Below are positions 16,315 to 26,699 of a stretch of DNA of 64,000 bases, piece by piece (position 1 is the stretch's first letter; each line of letters opens with the position of its first letter). Where the stretch lies: assembly GCA_020635255.1 (NCBI GenBank), contig JACKAC010000001.1, forward strand, positions 1,217,501 to 1,281,500. Reading direction: 5' to 3'. The position numbers were made by a program, and so were the translations under genes. The notes under the pieces were generated by a model, which saw only the letters and a list, made by a program, of their open reading frames with translations, did not search any database and had not been told where the DNA came from. This stretch comes from Ignavibacteriales bacterium (GTDB lineage Bacteria > Bacteroidota > Ignavibacteria > Tepidaquicellales > Tepidaquicellaceae).

Positions 16315-17256
16315 TCAACTTCCGATTGCTACCAGCTTAGGAAGAAAATCTAACTTCTTGAGTAACTTTTTATCGTTCCTCGATTCTCTCTTATCCTTGT
16401 AGTTTCCTACAAATATTTTATAGCTGGTTTCATCACCGGAAATTATTTCTTCAATAAAGATTGTTCCGAAATTATTCGATTCTAATCTTCCAATCAGTTC
16501 GTAAGCAAGTAATTTATCTTCGAATTTTGCGATCTCAAAAGTATAACCCTTTACGAATTTTATCCTGTTCGTTACCTCAAAGTAGTTAGTGTTGGGTTCT
16601 TCATCGATTGCTTGATAAATTGTAGAGCTAGCGTCTTCCGAATTAGGTGTCAGTACTTTTATCTTAACCCTTTTGAAGGTGTTAAAGATAGTGTTGAACT
16701 CTTCGTCGGAAAGTTCCTCTCCGAATTTACTTACCTCCTCAGCTTCCTGTCTTTCGTATTCTACAAAGACTTTGGATTTAAGAGGTAATATATTCTCGAA
16801 CAGATTTACGGGGACAAGTTGTTCCTCTTCCTCGGCTTGTTTTTCTGCATCGAGTTCTTCCTGAGTCACTACTTCAAGTCTGACTTCTGCTAAACCACCC
16901 ATACCTATTTCTTCTTTTGCAGCTTTGGATAAATCTATTATCCTGCCTTTTGCGTATGGACCTCTGTCATTTATTCTGACAACTACGGATTTATCATTTG
17001 CGAGGTTTATTACTCTCACTAGTGTGTTGAAGGGAAGTGTCTTGTGGGCGGCTGTTAGTTCATAGGTATTAAATCTCTCGCCGTTGGCGGTTTTTCTACC
17101 ATGAAAGCCAGGCCCGTACCAAGATGCTATTCCTTCTTGAGTAAACTCGGCAATTTTATCCTTTGGTTTAGCGTTAAGTTCGAAATTTTGCTTACTGACC
17201 GGATTGATTAGAATTAGCGCACCTAAAACAAAAAATAACAATGTTTTAGTTTTCAA
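16315..17256 (-). CDS. rlpA: RlpA-like protein (double-psi beta-barrel plus SPOR-like tail)
   Basis: A 313-residue exported protein with a signal peptide (about 1-29). The double-psi beta-barrel covers about 38-130 and shows GIASWYGPGFHGRKTANGE, then LPFNTLVRV and RINDRGPY-x-KGRIIDLS. The conserved His and Asp of RlpA lytic transglycosylases are kept. An acidic linker follows, and the last 75 residues look like a SPOR fold (EIAKFEDKLLAYEL, YKIFVGNY). RlpA acts on or binds glycan strands stripped of stem peptides, fitting its position next to an amidase gene. No lipobox is evident. Confidence 0.87.
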   Translation of the reverse strand: MKTKTLLFFVLGALILINPVSKQNFELNAKPKDKIAEFTQEGIASWYGPGFHGRKTANGERFNTYELTAAHKTLPFNTLVRVINLANDKSVVVRINDRGPYAKGRIIDLSKAAKEEIGMGGLAEVRLEVVTQEELDAEKQAEEEEQLVPVNLFENILPLKSKVFVEYERQEAEEVSKFGEELSDEEFNTIFNTFKRVKIKVLTPNSEDASSTIYQAIDEEPNTNYFEVTNRIKFVKGYTFEIAKFEDKLLAYELIGRLESNNFGTIFIEEIISGDETSYKIFVGNYKDKRESRNDKKLLKKLDFLPKLVAIGS

Positions 17257-17673
17257 TAATTACTTCTCCTATGTATGTTATCGAATGGTAATTCAAAAAA
17301 AACTTACCAGCACATTAAACTAAACGAATCCTGTGCTAAAACTTTTGTTAAAGAACGAGCTATAATCGTAATTTCTATAGCTTGTTTTAGATATCATATA
17401 AGATACCAAAAATGGATTTGAGTATCAAGACATTTTATGTTCCATTTAGGAGCTTTAAACCAACAAATCAATAATATTATGCTGTATTAACACTAGTATA
17501 AACTACTCAGATCATTGATATTGCCTTGATCTCAACTGTTTATAAGGGTTTGGCACAAAATATTCTAGAAAATATTTGAAATCAGAAACGAGATTGCCTA
17601 TATGTAAGTTTTACCTTATAAGATTTGGTTATTTTTATATTTTAGTTATAGATATTTATCCATAATTTGAACT
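17257..17673. other. Intergenic region, 417 bp, between divergent genes
   Basis: AT-rich with no credible ORF or tRNA. It should hold the promoters of rlpA (minus) and the DUF255 gene (plus), but I cannot assign them with confidence. The only symmetric element noticed is AAATATT (17558-17564) with AATATTT (17571-17577), a 7-bp inverted repeat with a 6-bp spacer about 100 bp before the DUF255 start. It could be an operator or chance. Confidence 0.4.
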
Positions 17674-19884
<2,211 letters not shown>

Positions 19885-19896
19885 ATCGCCCTCAGC

Positions 19897-20820
19897 ATGT
19901 CGGAAGTAAGAGTGATAAATCAATTCCCGGACTGGTACGCTCCGGATTTTAGAATTTCAGAATGGAATCGGAATTTTGTCGATTCCAATGTAATCCTTAA
20001 TTCGGATGTGTATGAAGCCATTTACCCTGAACATTGGGGACCTCTTTCTTTGAAGTTTGCTTTTAATGGATGCGAGTTTTATGAATCGGATAACTGCCGT
20101 TATAGGGTAACAGACGGGTATTTCCTTCTTTTCAACCATAATCAATATTACAGCAGTTATCTAAGCTCAAATAAAGCCGTCAGGTCATTTACAATAAATT
20201 TCGCCAGAGATTTTAAAGAAAAGAAGATCGCTGACCTGGTTGTAAGCGATGATCAGCTTCTTGATGACCCGCTTTACGAACCTATTAAAAATATGAACTT
20301 CTTTTCAGGATTATATAGATTTAATGGCGAGATCCTCAAAGAGATAGTTGAGCTTAAGAGTTATCTCGATGGTTTAAATTACAACACGCTTTTTATAAAT
20401 CAGAAACTATCAAGTATCCTTGAGCAGATGTATTATCTTAATTGTAATGTGGCACTTGATGTAAAGAAGATAAAGGCTGAAAGACCATCAACCAAAATAG
20501 AGACTTATAGGCGGATTTGTAAAGCTAAAGATTATATAGAATCTAACTTTATGAATGAGGTAACTCTAGATAGGTTAGCTAGTGTTGCATGTATGAACCC
20601 TTTCCATCTACTGAGGAAATTCAAACAATTTTATAATGAAACTCCCCATCGGTATCTCACAAAAGTACGAATGAATGAAGCAAAGATTTTATTAGCTCAA
20701 AGGGATACCTCTGTTACAGAAGTTTGTTTCGAAGTTGGTTATGAAGATATCAGTTCATTTAGTAAGCTGTTCAAAAGATTTACCGGACTTTCACCGGACA
20801 ATTTTAGAAGCTTATCTTAG
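19897..20820 (+). CDS. AraC-family transcriptional regulator
   Basis: A 307-residue regulator. The N-terminal two-thirds (1-200) resembles a cupin-type sensor domain with no clear ligand signature. The C-terminal 100 residues hold two helix-turn-helix motifs: EVTLDRLASVACMNPFHLLRKF, and VTEVCFEVGYEDISSFSKLF followed by GLSPDNFR. This arrangement is typical of AraC/XylS activators. It lies 12 nt after the DUF255 gene and probably in the same operon, which could be its target. Confidence 0.88.
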   Translation: MSEVRVINQFPDWYAPDFRISEWNRNFVDSNVILNSDVYEAIYPEHWGPLSLKFAFNGCEFYESDNCRYRVTDGYFLLFNHNQYYSSYLSSNKAVRSFTINFARDFKEKKIADLVVSDDQLLDDPLYEPIKNMNFFSGLYRFNGEILKEIVELKSYLDGLNYNTLFINQKLSSILEQMYYLNCNVALDVKKIKAERPSTKIETYRRICKAKDYIESNFMNEVTLDRLASVACMNPFHLLRKFKQFYNETPHRYLTKVRMNEAKILLAQRDTSVTEVCFEVGYEDISSFSKLFKRFTGLSPDNFRSLS

Positions 20821-20822
20821 AA

Positions 20823-21248
20823 TTACTCCACTTTAAAAGTTTTAGTAATAGTAGCGTCTTTAGTTCCCATAAGGGTAACAACAAAATCCAGCCCCCTCGG
20901 ATTCTCTTCCACCCGGCTCAATTTTACCACGAAATCACCTTTCTCTTTTGTCTTTATGGAAAGATCAGTATTTCTCATAGGGAATTTCACGTTTACTTCT
21001 GCGTTTGGTATAGGACTATCCCCGCATAATAATGTGCCTTCGAATGTTACGGACCATTGTCCTCTTTCATTATCTTCCACTGTGGATTTTCCATTTATCA
21101 CAATATTAGTCTCAAGGCAGTTATAATACATGTTTTCACCGTGAGGCTGATTATCATCGGTAGATGTTTGCTGATTCTGTTCCTGTTGGCAGGAGGTAAG
21201 AAAAGATAGTAATAGTATAGTTAGAAAAATTGCTGTATTTTTTATCAT
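20823..21248 (-). CDS. Small lipoprotein of unknown function
   Basis: A 141-residue lipoprotein: hydrophobic signal, LTSC lipobox with Cys20, then a Gln/Asn-rich linker. The mature part (about 40-141) is predicted beta-rich. A PIPNAEVNVKFP stretch followed by TKEKGDFVVKLS resembles an Ig-like or carboxypeptidase-regulatory-like sandwich. There are two further cysteines, C44 and C75. It faces the AraC gene tail to tail with a 2-nt gap. No known family recognised. Confidence 0.7.
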   Translation of the reverse strand: MIKNTAIFLTILLLSFLTSCQQEQNQQTSTDDNQPHGENMYYNCLETNIVINGKSTVEDNERGQWSVTFEGTLLCGDSPIPNAEVNVKFPMRNTDLSIKTKEKGDFVVKLSRVEENPRGLDFVVTLMGTKDATITKTFKVE

Positions 21249-21384
21249 AAATTGAATGTTTGTGTAAATATAGAATATAAGAACTTAAATTACAATTTAA
21301 CCTGAGATTATATATAAAACTTGCTCTAGGTGGAGTATTTATAACTATTTTACAATATAATTATTGTTTATTAAGAATACGGTT

Positions 21385-21413
21385 TGACAAATAGAATATA
21401 CTTTAATATTTTT
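21385..21413 (+). promoter_or_regulatory. Possible sigma-70-type promoter
   Basis: TTGACA (21385-21390) is followed after 17 bp by TATTTT (21408-21413), about 28 nt before the start codon of the gene at 21441. The -35 matches the consensus exactly; the -10 is weak. The surroundings are very AT-rich, so this is tentative. Confidence 0.3.
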
Positions 21414-21440
21414 AAATAATTTTAATTATATAATTAAGTT

Positions 21441-21926
21441 ATGAATCTTGATCTCAGGGAACAATTAGATGAAATAACTGCCAATTGTATTACTTCAAGA
21501 CAGAATCGGGAGGAAGTGACGGAGAAATATTCGACCCAGGATGATAGCGGATCGACGAAATTTTCCCAGATGATCATGGAAGTGATTATCCCTACTGTAA
21601 AAGACGCCTCATGGATTATCAGCCGTGCCGGGTGTTCGTTAAATTATTATACCAATAAGGGGGATAGGATCGATGATCCGGAGTTAAGAACTGTGATTCA
21701 GATTTTGTTTTACCCTAAAGGTCATAGCCGTAAGACTCTCGGGGTCAATGTCCCGTTTTTACAGTTTGCCTATAGCCCTTCTAAGAGAAATGTAAAAGTT
21801 ACTACAAAATATTCTATAAAGACGGATGAACAACGGTTTAAGCTGGATCTTATAGATATTGATGATTTTAATGAGGAGATTTTTAATAGATACCTTCTGA
21901 GCTTTCTTAGGGAGGTAATGCAATAG
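21441..21926 (+). CDS. Conserved-looking protein of unknown function (161 aa)
   Basis: A 161-residue, soluble, predicted alpha/beta protein with no signal peptide. It starts at ATG 21441. Internal features include SRAGCSLNYYTNKGD, a VIQILFYPKGHSRKTLGVN segment and a final helix ending FLREVMQ. I recognise no catalytic motif or family. It stands alone between a minus-strand lipoprotein and the FG-GAP gene. Codon usage looks like that of its neighbours, and the length argues for a real gene. Confidence 0.65.
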   Translation: MNLDLREQLDEITANCITSRQNREEVTEKYSTQDDSGSTKFSQMIMEVIIPTVKDASWIISRAGCSLNYYTNKGDRIDDPELRTVIQILFYPKGHSRKTLGVNVPFLQFAYSPSKRNVKVTTKYSIKTDEQRFKLDLIDIDDFNEEIFNRYLLSFLREVMQ

Positions 21927-21980
21927 TTTTCGAAAAGCTGTTTTTTATTTCAGCTAATTTTAGTACACTATAATAAGGAG

Positions 21981-22043
21981 TAACCGTAACGGCGGATTTT
22001 ATAGAAATCCCACCTTAAAAAGTCAATTTTCGCCAAGCGGTTA
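21981..22043 (+). promoter_or_regulatory. Nested inverted repeats in leader of the FG-GAP gene
   Basis: TAACCG (21981-21986) pairs with CGGTTA (22038-22043), and GGCG (21991-21994) with CGCC (22031-22034) in the correct nested order. An inner GGATTT (21994-21999) / AAATCC (22005-22010) hairpin has a 5-nt loop. Together they could fold into one structured RNA about 50 nt before the start codon. No known riboswitch class is recognised. Confidence 0.4.
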
Positions 22044-22089
22044 TATATGGGTGTCCGTAATTTTGTTTTGAAACTAAAACTAAACGATT

Positions 22090-23925
22090 ATGAACACCCT
22101 TAATTACACTTTTAAAGCTTTACTTACAACACTTCTTATTCTTTTTGTCTCAGATTCTTATTCACAACAATTTACTAAAGTAACCGATGCATCGAATCCA
22201 ATAGTGACAGCTCCGGGCGCAGCCGGAGGAACTTATGTCGGTGCCAGCTGGATAGATTATAACGGAGACGGCAGATTAGACCTTTTCTGGGATAGGAATA
22301 CTTCTATCTATCAAGGGTTACCTGGAAATGTTTTTGTTGACATTACAAATATCATTACAAGCCAGGGAAGCGCCTATGGAAATACCTGGGCTGACTATGA
22401 TAACGACGGGGATCTGGATTGCTTTATCTCCGGTGCCTTCAGTACCGGAAGTTTTTTGTATAGAAACGACGGGGGTATTTTTACAAAGATCACTTCCGAT
22501 AGTATTGGTAACCCGCTTTTCAATAAGGCATGGGGATGTGCCTGGGGAGACTACAATAATGATGGTTATGTTGACCTTGTACTTGCTGCGGCATATCAAT
22601 TCGGTGGCATTCTAAATCCAAACCGGCTTTATCTAAATAATGGTGATGGTACTTTCACATTTATTGATACTACACAAATTACGGATTCTCTTGATGCCTT
22701 TACAGTTCCCACATGGAATGATTATGATCTTGATGGGGATATAGATTTATTTATAGGTAGCGGTCCCGCAAACGGTATTGGTGCAAGGGATTACATATTT
22801 CATAATTATCTGAAGGAAACCGGAACGGCATATTTTAGCAGAATAGACACCGGTAGTATGGGTACCGATATTGTTGATGGACAGGTATGGAACTGGATAG
22901 ATTACGATAATGATGGAGATCTGGACGGATTTCTTACGAATTATAGCAATAACATAAATAATAAACTATACCGGAACGAGGGTAATTATTACTTCAAAAG
23001 CATGACACAAGCAGAGGTGGGTACTATTGTATCCGATGCGGGTGCCTACCTTTCTAATATTTGGCAGGATTTTGATAATGATGGTGACCTGGATTGTATT
23101 GTCACTCGAGATAATGGTCAAAGATGCTATTATTATAATAATAATAATGACGGCACCTTTACTCGTGTTGACACAAATGCAATTACAACCTCGACAGGAA
23201 ATAATTTCGGAGCAACAGCCGGGGATTATGATAAAGACGGAGATATGGATGTCTTTGTGATCGGTCCAAATACGACGAAAGGTTTATTCCGAAACGATAA
23301 CTCTAATGGCAATAACTGGGTGAGTGTTACATGTAAAGGGGTTGGAGGAGCTAATGGATCTAATACATCTGCTATAGGAACAATTGTTCGCTTAAAAGCA
23401 ACAATAAATGGAACACCGATATGGCAGATTAGACAGGTATTAGCCCAAAATTCCTTTAATTGCCAGAATGCGTTCGATGCACATTTTGGACTTGGAAATG
23501 CCACCGTGATAGATTCAATTGAGATACGCTGGACAAGAGGTATCGTAGATGTTTATACTAATGTTCCGATTAATTCATTTTACAATGCAATAGAAGGACA
23601 GTCGCTTGATCCTGTGAGTGTTCATAGTATAAGTTCATCTATTCCGGAGAGTTTTAATCTCTATCAGAACTATCCTAACCCATTTAATCCTTCAACAAAT
23701 ATTAAGTTTGATATAAAGTCAGCCGGATTAGTAACAATAAAAATATACGATATGCTCGGAAGGGAAGTCGTTCAACTTGTGAATGACATTCTTCAGCCCG
23801 GAGTTAAGCAGGTTGATTGGGACGGAAAAGATAAAAACGGTGTGGTTGTTTCATCCGGTGTGTATTTTTATAAAATGACAGCGAATGGGTTTACCGATTC
23901 TAAACGAATGGTTCTAGTTAAATAG
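22090..23925 (+). CDS. Secreted FG-GAP/VCBS and ASPIC/UnbV protein with T9SS sorting domain
   Basis: A 611-residue protein with a signal peptide (about 1-25, ending DSYSQ). At least six FG-GAP/VCBS repeats follow, with calcium-binding cores such as DYNGDGRLDLF, DYDNDGDLDCF, DYDLDGDIDLF and DFDNDGDLDCI. These predict an integrin-like beta-propeller. An ASPIC/UnbV-type segment (IVRLKATINGTP, then LAQNSFNCQNAFDAHFGLG and IEIRWTRG) covers about 410-500. The last 85 residues, from NYPNPFNP at 527, are a T9SS type A domain. Predicted cell-surface or released protein, possibly adhesive or carbohydrate-binding. Confidence 0.88.
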   Translation: MNTLNYTFKALLTTLLILFVSDSYSQQFTKVTDASNPIVTAPGAAGGTYVGASWIDYNGDGRLDLFWDRNTSIYQGLPGNVFVDITNIITSQGSAYGNTWADYDNDGDLDCFISGAFSTGSFLYRNDGGIFTKITSDSIGNPLFNKAWGCAWGDYNNDGYVDLVLAAAYQFGGILNPNRLYLNNGDGTFTFIDTTQITDSLDAFTVPTWNDYDLDGDIDLFIGSGPANGIGARDYIFHNYLKETGTAYFSRIDTGSMGTDIVDGQVWNWIDYDNDGDLDGFLTNYSNNINNKLYRNEGNYYFKSMTQAEVGTIVSDAGAYLSNIWQDFDNDGDLDCIVTRDNGQRCYYYNNNNDGTFTRVDTNAITTSTGNNFGATAGDYDKDGDMDVFVIGPNTTKGLFRNDNSNGNNWVSVTCKGVGGANGSNTSAIGTIVRLKATINGTPIWQIRQVLAQNSFNCQNAFDAHFGLGNATVIDSIEIRWTRGIVDVYTNVPINSFYNAIEGQSLDPVSVHSISSSIPESFNLYQNYPNPFNPSTNIKFDIKSAGLVTIKIYDMLGREVVQLVNDILQPGVKQVDWDGKDKNGVVVSSGVYFYKMTANGFTDSKRMVLVK

Positions 23926-23943
23926 TTTTTTTGCGAGTGCGGT

Positions 23944-24004
23944 AATTGGCTTAAAGGTTATTAGAAGGTTCAGAGGGTGTCCTTCAATTTCCAGCAAGCC
24001 AATT
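23944..24004 (+). repeat. Long-range inverted repeat between two genes
   Basis: AATTGGCTT (23944-23952) is perfectly complementary to AAGCCAATT (23996-24004). The 43-nt loop contains a second short pair, GAAGG (23964-23968) with CCTTC (23981-23985). It lies 18 nt after the FG-GAP gene and 28 nt before the next start. It may be a 3' structure of the upstream mRNA or a leader of the downstream gene. There is no T tract, so it is not a classical terminator. Confidence 0.35.
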
Positions 24005-24032
24005 CCCATTCGTTTTATATAAAATTCTTATT

Positions 24033-24551
24033 ATGAAATCATTTTACATTATTATGTTCGCAATATTTCCGATTTTTGCGTCTGCTCAGGACAATTCACA
24101 GACAACACCTTGCTCGTCACCGGAATCTGCACAGATGGATTTCTGGGTAGGGGAATGGAATGCTTCCTGGCAAGACAATGAAGGTAATACAAAAACCGGT
24201 ACAAACACTATTAGTAAGATTCTGGGTGGCTGTGCCCTGCAAGAGAATTTTTCGACTTCGGATGGTTCTTTTGTCGGGAAAAGCTTTTCTGTGTATAATA
24301 CCAGAAAAGGATATTGGGAGCAAACATGGGTTGATAATTCCGGTGCATTCTTGTCTTTTACGGGTGGACCAAGCGGTGATAAAGTGATACTTTCCCGTGA
24401 AGTTAATACAAAAGACGGAAGACATATAATGCAGAGAATGATATTTTCTGACATTAAACCGGATGCCTTTACATGGGATTGGGAATCATCGACCGATGAT
24501 GGTACGACGTGGAATCTGAATTGGAGAATTAATTATACACGAAAAAACTAA
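24033..24551 (+). CDS. Secreted DUF1579-like protein
   Basis: A 172-residue exported protein with a signal peptide (about 1-18, ending FASAQ). The mature part matches the DUF1579 style: MDFWVGEWNASWQ near the start, KILGGCALQENF, then SVYNTRKGYWEQTWVDNSG and a final WNLNWRINYTRK. The family forms a lipocalin-like beta-barrel of unknown activity. Probably periplasmic, as there is no T9SS tail or lipobox. It faces the next lipoprotein gene with a 5-nt gap. Confidence 0.7.
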   Translation: MKSFYIIMFAIFPIFASAQDNSQTTPCSSPESAQMDFWVGEWNASWQDNEGNTKTGTNTISKILGGCALQENFSTSDGSFVGKSFSVYNTRKGYWEQTWVDNSGAFLSFTGGPSGDKVILSREVNTKDGRHIMQRMIFSDIKPDAFTWDWESSTDDGTTWNLNWRINYTRKN

Positions 24552-24556
24552 TTGTT

Positions 24557-25255
24557 TTATTGGAGCGAATTACAATCGAACGGATCGCTATCTACTATGG
24601 TTGATCCCTGGTAATACCTGAAATTTGTAATTCTTATCGAGCTTGTGTAAACAGGAGTGTTAGGATAATTTGAACCATAGAGGATACCAAAGACAATCGG
24701 AGTTATATAAAATGTCTTGCTGTATGTTGCAATTGTGGAACTTCCTGATTTTGATATAACTTCAACCGTTGAACCTGACCGCCTGAATCTCAACTCCCCG
24801 AAGGTATTTGTTGCCGGCTGTACATTTCCATTTGTTGAACTGGGTGAATTCCCCAGGGAATCAATAAATGCTCCTACATATAAAAAACCATCTATTCCCG
24901 GATATAATGATGTTCCTACCTGCGCAGAAAAATAATTATTATTGCCCTGGTTAAGCGCGTTTCCGGTTAATGAAACCTGGAAACCTAACCCCGGAGAATT
25001 ATAAAAGAGATTTTCGTACTCTACGATCATTTCAAAATCGCCTGAAATTGTATCTTGATATAAAAATGTTGTCGGGGTGCCATTATTTAAGGAATTACTA
25101 AGTACTGCCATGCCACCGTTATTAAAACCTATACTAACATTCTGGTAGTTGTATAATATCCATCTCTTTGCGCATTCAACAACGCTTTCGTCGCATCCCA
25201 ATAAAAAATTACCCAAAATAACAATCGTTCCTAATATTATTAACCGTAATTTCAT
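24557..25255 (-). CDS. Lipoprotein of unknown function, lectin-like fold possible
   Basis: A 232-residue lipoprotein with a signal of about 20 residues and lipobox LLGC (Cys21). The mature part is beta-rich. It includes YENLFYNSPGLGFQVSL, a glycine/asparagine-rich centre, and FGELRFRRSGSTVEVISK followed by ATYSKTFYI. This resembles concanavalin-like or laminin-G-like sandwich modules, but the match is by eye only. Cys12 to Cys30-type pairs are not conserved enough to call disulfides. Function unknown. Confidence 0.6.
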   Translation of the reverse strand: MKLRLIILGTIVILGNFLLGCDESVVECAKRWILYNYQNVSIGFNNGGMAVLSNSLNNGTPTTFLYQDTISGDFEMIVEYENLFYNSPGLGFQVSLTGNALNQGNNNYFSAQVGTSLYPGIDGFLYVGAFIDSLGNSPSSTNGNVQPATNTFGELRFRRSGSTVEVISKSGSSTIATYSKTFYITPIVFGILYGSNYPNTPVYTSSIRITNFRYYQGSTIVDSDPFDCNSLQ

Positions 25256-25349
25256 TTTTTCTGCTGGTTTTTTTTAACATAATATTAATTTTTCAGATAA
25301 TCAATAAATTAGCTCTCAACAATTAAATCCAACTTTCGTATATTTATAT

Positions 25350-25553
25350 ATGAAGATTGTAGTTTATTGGTTTATATTGATCCTTAGTTTCCAGATAGCG
25401 GTTATTTCGCTTCTTGAATTAGTGGGGGGATCATATAATATTATTTCGCCACCATCAATAGCATTGGTATTGGGATTTTGTATAGTAATGACTGTTTTAT
25501 CGGTTGTCTCAATAAAAAAATTGTTAAAAATTTATAGACATACTACAAGATGA
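25350..25553 (+). CDS. Small membrane protein (67 aa)
   Basis: A 67-residue protein consisting almost entirely of two hydrophobic helices (about 4-24 and 36-54), followed by a basic tail (KKLLKIYRHTTR) predicted to face the cytoplasm. It overlaps the next ORF by 4 nt (ATGA), a hallmark of translational coupling. No family recognised. Confidence 0.55.
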   Translation: MKIVVYWFILILSFQIAVISLLELVGGSYNIISPPSIALVLGFCIVMTVLSVVSIKKLLKIYRHTTR

Positions 25554-25732
25554 AAAATACATTTCTTTTAAAGGGGATCTTGGGACTTCTACTAACTCTT
25601 CTTATCCACATCTTACTCACTATTATATCCAATGTCAAGTTTGAGTATATGTTCACCTTTTATATTGTATGGATCGTTTTTCTATCCATTGGTATTGGCC
25701 AGACTATCAAAGCAAAACATAGAAGGGTATAA
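25550..25732 (+). CDS. Small membrane protein (60 aa)
   Basis: A 60-residue protein with two predicted transmembrane helices (about 7-27 and 33-51) and a basic C-terminus (KAKHRRV). The start overlaps the preceding small membrane protein (ATGA), and the stop is 4 nt before the TTG start of the acetyltransferase gene. Size, helix count and tandem order suggest that the two small proteins act as a pair. Function unknown. Confidence 0.55.
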   Translation: MKNTFLLKGILGLLLTLLIHILLTIISNVKFEYMFTFYIVWIVFLSIGIGQTIKAKHRRV

Positions 25733-25736
25733 CCTC

Positions 25737-26210
25737 TTGCTTATTCGTGAAATTACAAAAGAGGATAGAGAAAACATAACTTCTCTCTTACACGAGCACT
25801 GGGGTTCACCAAGGATTATTTCGAAAGGCATAGTTTATGAAGCGGATATGCTTGACGGTCTTATTATTTTGGAAGGGGATACTATATGCGGATTTTTAAC
25901 CTATTTTATAAATTCCGATGGAATGGAGATCATTACGTTTAATAGTTTGGTTGAGAATACCGGGATAGGTACTGCTTTATTATATGAGATAATGAAAAAA
26001 GCAGTCGAGCTTGATGTTAAAAAGATCTCGTTAATTACAACGAATGATAACCTAAATGCCCTGCGGTTCTATCAAAAGAACGGGTTTAGAATTACCTCAT
26101 ATTACAAAGGTGCAATAAAAAATTCCCGTAAATTAAAGCCGTCAATCCCCTTAGTAGGAAATTACGGCATACCTATCGAAGATGAGATCGAATTGGAGTA
26201 TAATGTGTAG
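25737..26210 (+). CDS. GNAT-family N-acetyltransferase
   Basis: A 157-residue acetyltransferase. I choose TTG 25737 (giving MLIREITKED) because the longer frame from ATG 25632 overlaps the preceding ORF and adds residues unlike a GNAT N-terminus. The acetyl-CoA binding region reads ENTGIGTALLYEIM. The C-terminal motif LITTNDNLNALRFYQKNGF is typical of RimI-like enzymes. The substrate is unknown. The product would be cytoplasmic and co-translated with the two small membrane proteins. Confidence 0.8.
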   Translation: MLIREITKEDRENITSLLHEHWGSPRIISKGIVYEADMLDGLIILEGDTICGFLTYFINSDGMEIITFNSLVENTGIGTALLYEIMKKAVELDVKKISLITTNDNLNALRFYQKNGFRITSYYKGAIKNSRKLKPSIPLVGNYGIPIEDEIELEYNV

Positions 26211-26690
26211 TTATTGTGGAATAACTGTTCCTCCATATACTTTCTCGTAAACCTTCTTTCCGATTATAGGATACATTACCAGTTCTCCCTGGTATGACTT
26301 TACTCCCATGTATATACCGTAGCCAATTGCACCTAATATTATTACGATCATTCCTCCGTAAAATATTACCATCAAAATTATCATTAAAATAGATAAACCT
26401 GCATTAGGACCGGAATTATCCATACTTGTTAATGATGCGCTGGTTCCCATTATCATTATCACTATAAATAGGATAAAAACCAGGAGCATTAATGCAGCTA
26501 TGTAGACAATGTGAAAAAATATTGCCTGCAATGAATGGAATCTTACAAATTTTGAATCATCTTTTTTTATCGCCCAGAATATCAAAGGAAGGAGTATCCC
26601 TGGCAATGTTCCCATAAACAAAGAAAAATGCGAGAGCATAGCGAATACTCTCTCGTCATTAGTTGGATATGGATTAGCTTTTTCTGCCAT
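26211..26690 (-). CDS. DUF4870 membrane protein
   Basis: A 159-residue membrane protein. It begins with the DUF4870-type segment DERVFAMLSHFSLFMGTLPGILLPLIFW and carries KFVRFHSLQAIFFHIVY. Three to four hydrophobic helices follow (about 25-45, 60-85, 105-130). The C-terminus GELVMYPIIGKKVYEKVYGG is characteristic of the family, whose function is unknown. Its stop codon directly abuts the stop of the convergent GNAT gene. A 9-nt gap to the upstream hydrolase gene suggests one minus-strand operon. Confidence 0.85.
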   Translation of the reverse strand: MAEKANPYPTNDERVFAMLSHFSLFMGTLPGILLPLIFWAIKKDDSKFVRFHSLQAIFFHIVYIAALMLLVFILFIVIMIMGTSASLTSMDNSGPNAGLSILMIILMVIFYGGMIVIILGAIGYGIYMGVKSYQGELVMYPIIGKKVYEKVYGGTVIPQ

Positions 26691-26699
26691 AGTTTTTAT

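Noticed and set aside
22328..22615. A 95-codon plus-strand frame inside the FG-GAP gene
   Set aside because: It is a +1 shadow of the repeat-rich gene with no independent signal.
25632..25736. Longer start for the GNAT gene
   Set aside because: It lies inside the preceding small membrane ORF in another frame and does not match GNAT N-termini.
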